From NCBI GenBank assembly GCA_003184365.1, contig NKYR01000117.1:1-64000 (forward strand): a stretch of 64,000 nucleotides of DNA. The letters are read 5' to 3'. This document shows, in pieces, positions 11,691 to 24,469 of this stretch (position 1 is its first letter; each line of letters opens with the position of its first letter). The stretch is from Evernia prunastri (Eukaryota; Ascomycota; Lecanoromycetes; Lecanorales; Parmeliaceae). The notes beneath the pieces are model-generated. The model saw only the letters and a list, made by a program, of their open reading frames with translations, was not told the DNA's origin and did not search any database. A program made the position numbers and the translations under genes.

Positions 11691-13132
11691 TCCTGGTCCG
11701 AATGTGGTTGAGTTGGTTCTTTTTGGCTGACTGCCGCCGTTAGTGGTTGACTTGTGGCAGAGCATGGACATGAGTTTCGAGGCGGATGGGAATCGTTATG
11801 AGCATTCCGCGGTAGTCCAAACTGAGGAAGTGATTTCACCATGGACCTTGGGTCGCCGTTGGATGGCTCCGACTCGGACTGATTGCCCCCGAATGATACT
11901 GGGCAGAATCCATACTGCAAGCTCTGAATCCTTGACTTGCATCTAATAGGAGAACGATCGTCTGATGATGCTGGGCTCTAGATTGATCACAAGGACAATC
12001 ATAGAGACTTGGTATCGAAGGTGGATGGCGCTTTGCGCTAGGGGTGAAATCCGTCTGCTCCTTTTCAAAATGCACACAGTCCTAGACTATCCACTGCGCG
12101 CTATTGACCACTCGATTTCCTTGGTCCCGCTGTGCCAACGGCGTTCCATCAGCGAGTGTCCCGAACCTTGTTTCGAGGTAGGCAAGAAGACCTGTGCGTG
12201 CCCCACCGCGACCTTACTCCCCCTCTGTCATACCGGGCATCACTCTTGAATCCGCTCGGGTCTTACGCTAGGGTTAAGTGAGCACGGATGAGAGATACAC
12301 TCTCACATCACCACAGACTGCCCCACTTGGGTGGAAAGATGCGCACACCATGCGAGCACCAGCTACGCAGAACACTTACCCCCCTCCCCAAGACAGATTC
12401 ATGATGCATTATCTGTCCGTCTTGTTGTTCATCTCAGGCCACTATGTTATCTTCCGTCCTGCACATGCCACGATGGTAGAACCTCCCTAACCCCACCGCC
12501 TCAATCGGGGTGGCCCTGCCTAGAAATTCATGCTCATGAAATCCCTACCGCTCTCTACCGACCGAACCCAACTTCATGTGAACCACAAGCCGCGTCTAGC
12601 GCGAAAAAACTCCCCCGTCCTGAACCCTGAAGCCCCTGCGTTGCGACACCGCTCCACCGCTCTCACGTCCGAAGCATCCGTAGCATTGCCGCGTCAGCGT
12701 CAAGGATTTCTGACATCATTCTGCCACGCTTGTGTATGTTGGGTCGCCGCAATGTTAGCAACGATGCATGGTTCGTTGTAGATTGATATCTATCTATTGG
12801 CAGGGTCAGTAGCTGCGATTGCCTGGCTGGGCTTCGGGCTTTTCACGGATTGAAATGGGATAGGATGTTATGGGATTCAAAGGGTTGGTATGTCTACTTA
12901 CTTACTCCCCAAGTTACCAGCAGCGCTGTGCTGTCTTGAAGATTCCTTTCGCGCCACGGCGTTGTCATGTGACTGCGAGGATCGCATAGCATAGGGGTGC
13001 TAGACAAGATATAAGATGCTGCAGCTATCTGATTCTGCCGTCAACGGCCATGGCTGAACGAACGAAATCAATAAGCGAGGCAGCAAGAACCCTCTCTTCC
13101 CCGGCTGCTACTGGCTTACTAGATCTACGTCT
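11691..13132. other. Intergenic stretch, no gene supported
   Basis: Overlapping short frames such as 11965-12249 show no domain and no consistent splicing. Part of it is the 3' flank of the aldo/keto reductase gene. Confidence 0.4.
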
Positions 13133-14226
13133 TCACCCACCTCCGCTTTCCAACTCCGGCGTGTCCGCAAAACAAACCTTCGCCATAACCCCCGGATACC
13201 GCTCCCCACTAACCACGCACCCCTCCGCCGCCTCCCTGACCTCCCCCACCTCCCCCTCACTCAACCTCACCGCCAACACCCCCAAATTCTCCTCCAGGAA
13301 CCCCACCTGCTTCGTCCCCGGGATCGGAAGCACATCCTCCCCCTGCGCCAGCAGCCACGCGAGCGCCAGCTGGCCCGCCGTGCAACCCTTGCGCGCCGCG
13401 ATCGCCGCGAGCCGGTCCACCAGCTCGAGGTTCCGCGGGAAGTTCTCGGCGGAGAAGCGGGGCATGATCTTGCGGCGCCAGTCGTCCGGGTGGAGGTCGG
13501 CGGGGCGGCGGTACCGGCCCGTGAGCATGCCGCGTCCGAGCGGGCTGTAGGCGACGGTGGCGACGCCGAGCTCGCGGCAGGTGGCGAGCAGGTGCGTGCC
13601 CGAGGCGCGCTCGACGTCGAGTGTGAAGGGGGAGTATTCGATCTGGACGGCGCGGATGGGGTGGATGGCCAGCGCGCGGCGGAGGGTAAGGGAGGAGCAT
13701 TCGGAGAGGCCGAGGTGGCGGGCTTTGCCGGAGTGGACGGCGGTGGCCATGGTGGAGACGACGGTTTCGACGGGGACGCTGCCGTCGAAGCGGTGGCTGC
13801 GGATGATGAAGGGGCTTGTGAGTTCATGGGTTGCGGTGGTAGGTGGGGGAGAGGGAGGGAGGGAGGAAGGGAGAGAGCCGACGAACCAGTACCAGAGATC
13901 GACGTAGTCGGTTTGCAACCTTTTCAGACTCCCGTCGATGGCGTTCCGGATGTATTCGGGCTCGTTGGAGAAAACGCGCGTGCCGTCTGCGAGGCCTTTG
14001 ACACCGAATTTGGTCGCTAGGAAGACCTTTCATCGTTTCCCTCAGCATCTCACACACACACTCTCTCAAATCGGACCGGGAACAAAGCCAAAGCATACCT
14101 GATCGCGCTTCCCCGTCCGCTTGAACCACTTTCCAATCAACTCCTCGTTATCCCCGTAACCCTCTGGGCTGTCCGTCAGCGATAAACCTATTCTCTCGTT
14201 CCAACGCCAAAGGAAATTGAAAAGGC

Positions 14227-14265
<39 letters not shown>

Positions 14266-14607
14266 AAAAAAACTCACCGGCGGTATCCCAGAACGTGCAC
14301 CCCATCTCGAACACCTTATCCAGCAACGCCAAGCGCTCCTCATCCTCGACCGCCTCGCCGTACAGCGCAGCTACGCATCCAGTCATCAGTCACCGCTAGC
14401 TCGCGCTCTCTAAACCGGTACAACAGGAAGAGAAAAACTCAACATCCAGCATAAGAACCTGAAAACCCTCATTCCCCTTCCCTATAGAATACGAAATCAA
14501 CATCGGGAAACGAGACCAATCCACTCACACAACCCCATAGCCCCATACCCCATCGCGCTCACCCACGGTCCGTCCTTGCCCAACTGTCGCGTCGGTAGCG
14601 TGGCCAT
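13133..14607 (-). CDS. Aldo/keto reductase, 5 exons, about 346 aa
   Basis: An NADPH-dependent oxidoreductase of the aldo/keto reductase superfamily, probably cytosolic. Minus-strand exons are 14607-14529, 14370-14278, 14163-14099, 14026-13887 and 13796-13133. All junctions keep the frame and the total is 1041 nt. The N-terminus MATLPTRQLGKDGPWVSAMG matches the family. The catalytic tetrad is visible: Asp in WDTAE, Tyr in GYGDNEE, Lys in ATKFGV and His in YCHRFDG. Cofactor-site motifs are GKARHLGLSECS, QIEYSPF, SPLGRGMLTGRY and PIPGTK. Intron 2 contains a run of 37 T on the coding strand. Exon 5 is very GC-rich, giving long shadow frames on both strands. The physiological substrate cannot be read from sequence. 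Confidence 0.9.
14227..14263. repeat. Poly(A) run of 37 inside intron 2 of the reductase gene
   Basis: 37 uninterrupted A residues on the plus strand, then one G and eight more A. On the coding strand this is a T run close to the donor site of a 114-nt intron. The length is likely to vary or to be misread by sequencing. Confidence 0.9.
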
Positions 14608-15476
14608 TCCGTTCGCTTTGGTCTCATTATGCCGAGGAAGCGAGAGGCAGTTATCGCCAGCAGTGATCACCTATCTGTGTATTTGTTATCAGATCTCGAA
14701 ACTATATCTACCTCGCCAGGAAATCAACGACACTCCTACGAGACGTGTTACACTCACGCTATGAATACCGGAACCGAGTGTGTGTGAGAGAGAGTGTGTG
14801 TGTGCTCGCGCGTGTGTATTTGTGTACATATGTGAAGAAGGGATCAGAAACCGAAAAACGAAGTACGCATGTACCTCATCTCCTCCTTAAGTACCTTCCC
14901 ATATACACATAAACCCCCAGTGGCCCCCCACGCTCGAGCTATATAGAGCCAACGGACGGAATTAACAGGCTCGTTGCCGGCTCGGCGATAAGATCCGTAC
15001 CCCGACCTTATCTCCATGAGGGCATTCGCGAAAAAGAGCACCGGCACTCTAAGGGGAAGGTTGTCAGTGGACAGCCATGATACAGGGTAGATTAGCATGT
15101 GAGCGTAGCTTGCTTGCTTGACTTTGTGGGCGATATACGTTTATCTTGCTGCAGGCTTCTATCTATAGATTGTTATTAATCTTCGTGTCAAATCACCCTC
15201 GCGATTGCACTGTCGATGTTTTTTTCATGTGGGCGACGACGTATGCGATGATGGTCTGGCGGTCTTGGAAGAGTGACGAGTGATTCTTAGCAGACCTTTT
15301 GTCTCTTTTTCGTTTTTCCTTTTCCTTTCCCGCTTTTTTTTAAGTACCTTGTCGAGGCAAGCCTAGAGTACTTCACGCAATTCTTTTACAATCCCTACTA
15401 TTCTACCAGAGGCGGATTCTGCTGACGCCGTGTGGCATGGCAGGGACGACATACACGTTCACCAACCCCTGAAGCG

Positions 15477-15490
15477 CCCCCCCCCCCCCC
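15477..15490. repeat. Poly(C) run of 14
   Basis: Fourteen consecutive C residues on the plus strand, in the intergenic interval. Confidence 0.9.
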
Positions 15491-15599
15491 ACCCTCTCGT
15501 TCCTCCATCGTCATCGCAACCTACAAGTCGACCAAGCAGCCTCAAGTCTCCCGGCAGTTTTCCTCCCACGCCGACGAACAAAGATTCAAGGCATCAACG

Positions 15600-15640
<41 letters not shown>

Positions 15641-15652
15641 GTAAGTAAGTAA
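15600..15652. repeat. (GTAA)n microsatellite
   Basis: About thirteen tetranucleotide units GTAA, with one extra base slip near 15641. Confidence 0.9.
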
Positions 15653-15850
15653 CCAAAGCGCTTCTCACATCCATAAAAGCAGCCAACTCGAATCACCACA
15701 TACCATCACGTCACCACCACAACCCGCATCACCACATCCCATACAGAAACCCGGACAACCCAGGCACCTCTGATCCAGGACTCCGGCCATGATATCCACA
15801 CGTAACGTGCTGCTTTGCTCCCAGAAACCCCACAACGCCACCTCACCTCA

Positions 15851-15889
15851 CCTTACCTTACCTTACCTTACCGTACCGTACCGTACCGA
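15851..15889. repeat. CCTTA/CCGTA pentanucleotide repeat
   Basis: Four CCTTA units followed by four CCGTA-type units in tandem: a pentanucleotide repeat with one base change half-way. Confidence 0.85.
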
Positions 15890-17697
15890 GTCACATCATC
15901 ATTGTCAGTTCTTCCCTCGTTACCAGAACGGTAAACCAACTATAAATCCCGCTGAGCGAGCGCAAATCAAGATCCTACGAGACGAAAATATTTCCCTTCC
16001 TTCCTCGTAAACAATGTCGAAAGGAAATGGGACCTCAAGCCTCCCTCCACTCTCACCCTCACCGTCAGGACAGCCCAACAAAAGAGAAAAAACAACCCTC
16101 CGTCTCAGTCAGCCTCAAAGCGGCACAAGCTCGCTAGCCCCATCTACTCAAGCCGGCTTCCTCGAATTGAAAAAAAACAAACAAACAAAAGCCAGCCTCC
16201 ACAGCTCCCCTCCTCCCTTCCGTCCTGGACAGGAACAAAGAGATGTAAAGTATGAGAGTTGCGTGTTCGTATCAGATCAGGGACCAGAACATAGCTAGGG
16301 GCCAGCTCAATCACGATGAATACGTTTTCAAAAAAAATATATATGTGTTGTGTTTTTTTTTAACCGAAAAGCAGTCGTTTCGCTTTCATCATATAGCACA
16401 GTCCGGTCAAACCCAGTCCAACCCAACCCACCAGCTCCCAGAAAAGGCGTCCGCAGCTTACTTTACTTACCCAAAAGGCAGCTTTTGACCACAAGGGCAG
16501 AGGCGGCGCTTGTTGACTTTTCCGAGCGAGCGAGCTAGCCATATTTCATTATCAACTCACGAACCGGCGAGATATATCAGAACAATTCCCCCACCCCCTC
16601 CGGTGAACAACTGCCTCACTCAACTCCCAAGTCAACCGCAATCCACCAAGACCCTCTGGGTGAACGACCACTCTCTCCAACGCCCAAGTCAACCGCAACG
16701 CACCGAGATACCCTGGCAAGGTGTAACGGCCAAAGGCGGTGCTTTTCACAGAGATGATTTTTTCCTTCTTCGGAGGAAGGAAGAAAGGTGTTTTCGCAAG
16801 CGGTGTGTTTTTTTTTTGTTTTTTTGGGGAGAGATTGATTTTTGATTTTTGTGGGGGGTGAAAGGATGTTGAAGACGGGAGCTGTTGGCTATCCGGGATG
16901 ATTCTACCAATTGGTGGAATCAAAGCTAACTTGATAATTGGAGTTAAGGTTTTTTTTGGAAGGAGATGTCTTTTTAAGGGATATGTTTTGCAGATAAACA
17001 TTTCAAAGAAACACATCTTGAAGAAACATGTTTCCAAAAGATGTTTTTCAAGAGATAAAAAAGAAAAATGGAAAAAGGAAGTAAGTTATTTTCTCGAAAT
17101 ATAAAGCAAAGTTTTACTGTCCTCAAATGGTGTTTCTGCAAAAAGGGGTGTGCGTTTCCGAAGCGATCTTCTTTAACTATCGAGAGTAAGAGATTGGGTG
17201 TATTCATATCCACAAGACTCAAAGAGATGAAACATCTTTATCACATTACATAACATATAACAACCACCAGGTTCCATGGTAAGCGTGATGGAGTAGTTTG
17301 GAGTACACCTACAGATCCCTCTACCTACCCGAGCTATCCGTACCCTCTATCCGTACCCTCTGTCCATCCTCGCGGATATCTCTCGCTCTGTACTCACACG
17401 CCCTGGATCCGGAACCCAAGTACTCATAGGCCCTGTATTCACACGCCCTATATCCACACGCCATCTATTCACACGCCCCGTATCATCCAATTCCCCCATT
17501 CGCTAAAATATCGCTTGCAAATAAACAAATTCTATGTAATCTTACATCTCCCGGACTTGTTCATATTCCCGAGCCGGAGCCGAATAGACTTCAAACTCCC
17601 TCCCGACGGAGATTTTCCTAATGTGAAACAAACCCCGTCAGCCCCGCATCGGGATTGGTGGCCATCTCATCATGATTCGACAAGCATAGGGAAGCAC

Positions 17698-19698
17698 TTA
17701 CTGATCGCCAGCCTTCTTCAACCCACCCCTGCTCTCCGCCCTCTTCCGGAAATCCGGATCGCTCGACGGAAAGCCACCGTTTGTCGACTCGTTGCTCTTC
17801 AACCGTTGATGACCATCGCTATCCACCGTGTCGGACCGGTACACCATTTCCTCGCCCAGGAAATCTAACTGCCGGATGCAAATCCTGCAATGGTGCCTGC
17901 ACCGCCCCGTGAACCAATGCCGGGCCCACAGCAACCACGAGCCGAAGGCGAAGATACCCACCACACCCAAAGCCACGGGCGTGTAGTTGAGCGTCTGCGA
18001 CGTGATCGGGTTTTCCGTCGGCAGACAGAACACGATGGTGATGAAGGCGATCCAGAGGCAAGCGACGATGGCGAGTGGCTTGGACGCGGAGCCGAGGTTG
18101 AAGGGTCCGCGTTTGAAGTTGCGGGGGTAGATGATGCCCATGGCGATGGGGATGCCGTAGGAGAGGTAGAGGCCGATTGTGGCGATGGAAGTCGTGCCGT
18201 TGAATGCGACGGTGGAGCCGAGAGAGGGGAGGGCGAGGAGGAAGGAACAGCCGGCGCCAAAGAGGACCGTACGGATTGGGGAGTGAAAGCCCCGGTCGAT
18301 GATGTGGAGCCGGTGAGGGATACCGCCGTCACGGGCGAAGGCGAACATCATGCGGGAGTTGGAGGTCTGAGACAATATCAGTGGTGCGCTTAACCTTCCA
18401 AATAGGGAACCCCAAGTGGTTGTGAACTCAGGTTTCAACAGGGTACTGACCAGACTGAAAAGACCACAATGCCATACGCAGAGCATGACGAGGACCATGA
18501 GTACCAATCCACCTCCTTCGCCGCATGCATCCGTCAAAATCCTCAGCACTGGCAGGGGGCTGGTCCTGACAGCCTGGAAGTCCTGGATCGAGAATAGCAG
18601 GGCGATGATCAAGAAGAACCCAATCACAGATGATGCTGCAATCGAAGACAGCAATCCTAACGGAGCATCCCTCACAGCTTTCCGGGTCTCCTCACACAAA
18701 TGTGCCGAAGCGTCAAAGCCCAAGATGGTGTACTGTGACATTAACACCCCGACCACGGCTACGTATGCAGGAGACGCTCTTATGCTCCACCCTTCTTGAC
18801 CCCGCACACCCGTGCCATCGTAGAAGGTCGAAAAGACAAACGTTCCAGGTTGGTGCGTAGGTGCCTTTGCAAGCACTGCGATAGCCAGACATGACACTCC
18901 CAGAGTGTTTAGAACGATGGAGGTATAAATCATGTAACGCAGAGTGCGCACACTGAATAGGTTGATGAGAACATGCGACACCAACACCACCGCGAGTATC
19001 CCTAGCGTCTTCCCCGACGACGGCTTGTAACCATTACTGACTTCGGCCGTGGTGGAGATAAGGTTTGCGAGGCTAAAGTCTATACCGGTGGTGACGGCTA
19101 CCTGTCCCAGAAGGTTGAACCTAAACAAAAGTGAGTCAATGGCGGTGACGATGACGAGAGTGGTGGAGGCGGCGGCTTTCATACCAGCCAGTGATCCAGG
19201 CAAAGAAGGGGGCATTGTGTTGGGGAGCGAGCATGTAGGCCCAGAAGTAAGGGCCTCCCGAGGTGGGGATGGCGGAGAGGATCTCGGCCATGCAGGCGCC
19301 GATGATGAGTGCTGCCGGTGGTCAGTCGAGGCGCAGAGATGATGGGATCAACCTCATACTGAACATGCTGACGATGATCCAGCCAACCGCCATCACTCCG
19401 GGCCCACCAGTATTCAGGCCATAAAAGAAGAGACTTGAGATTGGTCAGGTCCAAATTCGAAAGTAGGCAATGTAGTATTTCCTTACGTCGTGATACCGGT
19501 CACCACACTCTGAATTTCGAGCAACGATTAGCACGGGTGCCTCTGCGGATTCCAGGCATGACGTTGGCTCACGATGATGGAGAAGGATGCGCCGAAGTTG
19601 TGCAAGAGACTCCAGTCTCGCCCCAGCTCCTGTGTATATCCCAGCTCCGCCAGACGCCCTTCATCCTGTATCTTGAAATTGGTCTCGGAGGAAGACAT
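17698..19698 (-). CDS. Amino-acid/GABA-type permease (APC family), 6 exons, about 562 aa
   Basis: An integral plasma-membrane transporter of the amino acid-polyamine-organocation superfamily. Minus-strand exons are 19698-19573, 19509-19487 (only 23 nt), 19433-19360, 19311-19185, 19120-18451 and 18366-17698. Donors include GTGAGC, GTAAGG, GTATGA and GTCAGT; the joined frame is 1689 nt. Family motifs run through it: AELGYTQELGRDWSLLHNFG and GASFSII near the N-terminus, TGGPGVMAVGW, ACMAEILSAIPTSGGPYFWA (conserved substrate region), WFNLLGQVAVTTGIDFSLA, and SRMMFAFARDGGIP after the 84-nt last intron. About 12 hydrophobic segments are present, with a hydrophilic C-terminal tail. The start could also be the in-frame Met at 19749. 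Substrate is unknown; the family carries GABA, choline or neutral amino acids. Confidence 0.9.
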
Positions 19699-22020
19699 AT
19701 CAGGATGTGTTCGATATTCTGTAAACCAAGTCGACACGGTAGCCCTCAAGATGTCAACGAAGCTGTCTTTGCGTACAGTGGTCCAACATAGACAGTATTT
19801 TCATTTCGTTGCTGCTATCACATCGTGTGGGAAGAGCAAGCAGTTCTCCAAGCACTGTATGGTAAGTGAAAAAATGAAGAAGAGACGTCACGCGGTCACG
19901 GCGGTCTAAGGTGGGGACATATATGGAAAGTAAGGGAGTGAGAAGTGGGAAGATATAGAGTTTGAGGCAGAAGCCAAATTGAGATTGTTGGCTCTGAGCC
20001 TAGAGTACTGAGATGAGAGAGCGGTACCTTCCAGATGGGAAAGGTAAATGGAGGTGGCTAAGGCATGAGACGCGCGATTGAGGAAGCGATTCAGGTACTC
20101 AGGGGTAAGAGAGGAGGAGGATAAATGTAGGTGTAGGACGGGTAGGTAGTGTGATTGTGTGACGATGAGCAGTTGACCACTGGTGATTTTTCTTATCTTT
20201 TGCTGTTTCTTTCATTGCCGTTCCAACTAGAATCTGAGTACGCTTATCTGGACATGGCCGGCGGGCTAAGGCATTACCTATAGCATTCAAGAAACAAGAA
20301 ATTAAGGAATGGGATGGCTCCAAAGTTTGCCCAAGGTCATCTCTCCCTCCGCTGTTGGAGGAGCGCATATAAAGTACCTCCCTAGGTACTTTATCGAATG
20401 AGCGGGTAATATGGGATTGCTTCACCCCATGTCGCATGGCAGCTGCACAGAGCAATGGAGGATAGAGCGTTTGAATTGCTATAGCTGCATCAATCATGCA
20501 GGGTTCAGTATGGGATGAATGCATGATACATATGTACTACTACGAGTAGGGTTATGTAGAAGTTATAGAACGATGGGCATCTGGAACGAAAGGATACCTT
20601 AGAAAATGGGTTAAGTTATAATGTGAAGCTTAGCGGCCTGACGAGTTGGCCCCCCGGCTTTCCTTCCGGGCCGAGCAGGGGGCAATCCTGCCTGCATCCT
20701 AGCGCCTAGAACAGGCACCCCGAGGCACCCCCAAGGTACCCGAGTAAGATGGTAAGATAAGGTCCTCGTCTAGGCTGATTGGTGCGCTTTGACCTTCTTC
20801 ATCTTTTGGCTTTCCACGCTATGCCACCATCGTCCAATCCCTGTTCCCCTCTTTCCCCTTTCCAACTTTTCTTTTGCATGATTCTCCCTCTCTCTGCATG
20901 AGACTCCATCTCAACTTCTCCTTCGAGCAAGTGCCAGCTGTCTGCCTTCCTACTTGCGCATTCAGACCTCACTCGATTGAGTCGATTCAGGAATCAAGAT
21001 AGCTTGCACGGCTCTTTATGCGCAGGTGATAGGGGTGAGGTATCGTAAAGAACTTCACATCGCCCAATGTCCAAGTTGATCCGGTTGTCGGAAAAAGGTT
21101 TACACAGTACAGGGTTAACAGCTGACAGGCAGGGTCCTTGTACATTTGGTACATTCCTGTCTAAAGTCATCAATCCTGCTTGTCGTATGCTCTTTCGAAT
21201 GGCTCTTACTATCAACAGGTCGTTCAGAAACAGAACAGCCGTGAGGCCTGGACCTGCATAGTAACCTAAGCAAGCGACGGAGGCCAGGCCCGCATCTCCG
21301 AACTCTGAAGGGAGATCGTCCGAGATCCATGGCCGATCCCGCACTTCGGAGTAATCACCCTCGTGTGCGTTAGGGGGGCTCAGTCGCAGCGGCTTATGCC
21401 CATGCCACATGTTTACCTTCCCGACCACCAGCCTGATGTCTGACCCTCTTCGTATGGGCTTTTCAGTCTCCTGGGCAACTAATGGGGAAATCGTCCTTCA
21501 GAAAGTATCAAAAACCGGGTTACTCTTCCACTAATCGGGTGACTTCACAGCCTCAACGACAGAGCGCCGTCGACCACGGAAGGCTGCCAAAGCTGGAGTC
21601 TCAGACATTCATGCTGTAAGGATGCCAGCGGGCCAGAGGACATGGATCCTCCATGCAGGTAAGGATCTCTTTCTTGATGCATATCTACGCGCATGACGAG
21701 ATAAGCGCAACATATCGGCGCAACGTCCGTGCCGATCTCGAAAGGTCTGTTCTCATACTATTGTCATGGCGTATGATGCAGTAGGTCATAAGGATGAATC
21801 GCTGCCATCAAACTCTCCGCTCGCTATACTTACACCGCATTGTTGGTGGCCTTTCCGTCAAGAAAATTGACAGTACAGAAGCAAGAAGGCCATACAGGGA
21901 CTGCGGACCGGATGATGTCGTTCGATCCATCACCATCACCATCACCCTCACTTCGTGCAGAAGTTCGCTTAAAGAGCATGATACTAAGCATTGCTCTGGT
22001 TCAGATAGCTTGTTTTCTAT
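19699..22020. other. Intergenic stretch upstream of the permease gene
   Basis: No gene supported on either strand. The part next to 19.7-20.1 kb is the likely permease promoter. Around 20640-20750 is a GC-rich patch with a small hairpin (CCCGG-CTTTCCTT-CCGGG). Confidence 0.45.
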
Positions 22021-22230
22021 TTACATCTGATTATGCCATAGGCCCCTGGAAATGGTGTACACCTCTTTCCACATCTCACCGTACGGCACCTTTCTATACC
22101 TCCGTCCGTCCCAGCCTTTTTCTTTCCAATGCCGCCTCGAAGCCATGACATATGCACTGCTTTTGCGGAGTGCCATCCGCGCCACCATGTACATATCGTA
22201 GCTGTCCTTTTGCCGCAAGTCCAAGTATCC
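22021..22230 (-). CDS. Conserved coding segment, C-terminal exon of an unrecognised gene
   Basis: The minus-strand frame ends at a stop at 22021-22023 and contains a charged, well-formed peptide: YMVARMALRKSSAYV, then ASRRHWKEKGWDGRRY, RKVPYGEMWKEVY and SRGLWHNQM. I do not recognise the family. It is unlikely to be chance, because a diverged inverted copy at 24470-24625 keeps the same peptide (SRRHLERKETGGRHRKVPY, then SEMW). It could be the end of the decayed SET gene upstream (23801-22735) or a separate gene; no ATG or splice structure is clear. Confidence 0.4.
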   Translation of the reverse strand, partial: GYLDLRQKDSYDMYMVARMALRKSSAYVMASRRHWKEKGWDGRRYRKVPYGEMWKEVYTISRGLWHNQM

Positions 22231-22734
22231 CGTACAGCGTCACGGCTGGCTGGCGTAGTCCTTCGTACATATGTACCCTCTTCACAGTCATCACTTGTGC
22301 TTATCTCAAAGGGAAATGCCCTTTCAATTGAACCTGAGTCGGATGATACCACGTCTCTTACAGGTCTCTCCGAGCGGCCGTCATGCGTGGAGAATATCTA
22401 CAGAGGCAGTACGGGATCGCTTTTTGTGGCGGGCTTGAAGGGGTGGCGAGAACAATTCGTTCCCGGCCGCTATCTTGCCAAGTCCAAACAAGGATTATTC
22501 TCAACCTCCCCATCACAGCGCGCGCCTCTCAATGACAAAGACTATATTTTTCACGTTCGCCGCTACCACAGATTCCGAAAGCACGGAAAGAGTTTGGAGA
22601 TGCACTTATGGAAAGCAACTGCGCTGCTCCTTCCTTTGAGAACCGGAGATCCAACATATGTATTAATTCAATCTGCTGCAAACCCCACGCCCGGGAACTC
22701 CTCCTGTACAGCCGACCTTTCCAAACCCATCCTA

Positions 22735-23801
22735 CCCGATCACCACCTCGAAGTCAACCTTGCAAGCCACCAGCGCCTCGTATGGAACTTGACAACTTTC
22801 CAGCTCCATGCATTTCCCAGTCCCATACGATCCCTGAGCTACGCCCTGTTCCCAATCACGGATCAGCTTCAGCGTCTTTTTCACGGCCGGCGAAATCGAG
22901 CCCGTTACAGCGGACATCCAGATCGAGTCTCCTTCCTGGCCACCTGCAGCGCCTGGCCCCGATACGTAGTCTCCCTGGGTCTGTCCGCTTTATACCTGAC
23001 CTTCTCCGCCCTCCCCGCGGCGAACTCCATCTCTCCGCTGTACCACGTGATTTCCTTTGTCGTACACCTCGGCGAGCTGCGGATAGAAGAGGGCCCTTCG
23101 AGTTCCAAGAGGGACGGCAAAGGCCTTGATGTCGCCGAGCAGCCGGTTCCGCTGCCTCGGCGCGGTTCGGGTCCTTGTTGGCCTCGATCCTTCTCGTTGA
23201 GTTCTCTCATCTGCCGCCGGCGCTCCTCGCTCCTCCGCGTGGAACCCTGCGGCCGGATCGCAGGCCGGGCACGTGCAAGTGAAGTGGTAGGCCTGGTTCA
23301 ATAGCCGTTTTGCGCTCCTGGGCGGGCCGGAGGTACTCCCTAGGGTAGTAGTTGATGAATGTTTCGGTCTTGGCGGGAATGGCGACCATGGCGTTGACCG
23401 TGAGCTGCTCCGAAGTGTTGTTCCACGCAAAGATTGCATTTGGTGTGCAGGAATGGTTGGAACCGTGATGCGCTTTCGAAAATCCCATCTCGGTTGTTCT
23501 CCATCTCAAAAGCATTCTGATAAAAGCGGTCCCTTGGGGTTATCGAATCACCCGAGCAGCACAGACTCTGAAACTCCACCCTGTCCGCTTGTGGACGGGT
23601 CGGGGCTAGACCTCTTCTGCGGTAGAATAGCTGCCTCTCCGAAAGTATTGGAGTCCCGACTGGAAGAAATCTCTTGGACCTGAGTCCAATGCCTCGATTA
23701 CGTGAATTGAATTGCTCGACGATTTTCCACGTTGGGATAGTTGTGAGGACATCCAAGCCTATGCATTGAGGACTGCAGTTCACTCTGGTATAACGGTACA
23801 T
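22735..23801 (-). pseudogene. SET-domain protein gene, decayed by several frameshifts
   Basis: The remains of a fungal SET-domain protein, a family with lysine methyltransferase-like folds. Recognisable pieces in order: GIGLRSKRFLPVGTPILSE (start of SET), FYQNAFEM..DGIFESASRF, NHSCTPNAIFAWN (SAM/lysine-channel motif), FINYYPREYLRPAQER, then AYHFTCTCPACD (post-SET zinc cysteines), RQMRELNEK, LLGDIKAFAV, LFYPQLAEVYD, EITWYSGEMEFAA and KKTLKLIRDWEQ. The frame changes between most of these. There is an extra C in the NHSC region (near 23457), an extra A in an A4 run (23308-23311), and at least three further shifts between 23240 and 23050. It therefore cannot be translated as one protein. The opposite strand is open for 391 codons by chance. 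Confidence 0.75.
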
Positions 23802-24469
23802 TCAGCTCTACACAATCTCCTTCACGGCGGACCAGCCATGGAGCACCGGGGGAACTTACACTTAGGTGATATTCGTGGCTTCCGTTTACTGCTGCCATCA
23901 GCTGTCGATATACCTCACTGATCTGGATGGTGCAGACGGATGCGGCTGATGTAGATGGTAGAGATGACAAAGACGACGGGCGATAGAGATGAGGGGCACG
24001 ATCGACATGCATGGCAAAGTCGAAATGCTTGACATAATGAACATGATGCAGGTTGTGCAAATGAACTGGTCTAAAAAAGCAACAGCAATGCAACTTCTAG
24101 CGATACCTTTATACCTGCCGCCGCTCCCAAGCCCAACATGCTCTTGATAGACAATCGACAAAAGCAAATGTCGGACATTGCTAGAATCCTCAATTCCTCA
24201 CCTTATAACGATTCCACCGATGACCACCTTGTCTGAGACCCCTCGAACAATACTCGACAACCATCCGCGGAACATGACCACAAGACAGTTTCCACCAATC
24301 AGAAAACAGGAGAGTTGGAATCCGGGCTTTACGAGCGTCTTACGAAGTGCCTTCGGTCCAAGACGATTGCATGCCTCCAGGCCAACACCGAGCCTGTCGC
24401 AACCTGATGACTTGGGCAACATGGCGGCTGGGAACGAATCCGTTCTCGTCACTCTTTTCATGCCCCGTC

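Larger units (their letters stand above)
14608..17697. other. Long intergenic interval with simple repeats
   Basis: No gene supported. The first few hundred bases are upstream of the reductase gene, with GT/TG-rich tracts near 14780-14830. Further on are simple repeats at 15477-15490, 15600-15652 and 15851-15889, and from 16780 to 17250 an AT-rich stretch with A and T runs. The end is the 3' flank of the permease gene. Confidence 0.5.

Noticed and set aside
13490..14020. Long plus-strand frame across the reductase exons
   Set aside because: Antisense shadow of a GC-rich aldo/keto reductase exon; Gly/Glu/Ala-rich and crossing the reductase introns.
15600..15652. CRISPR-like or telomeric array
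   Set aside because: It is a simple GTAA microsatellite without spacers, and not TTAGGG.
22129..23304. 391-codon plus-strand open frame
   Set aside because: It lies antisense to the recognisable SET-domain remains, has no domain, and its composition follows from GC-rich codons on the other strand.
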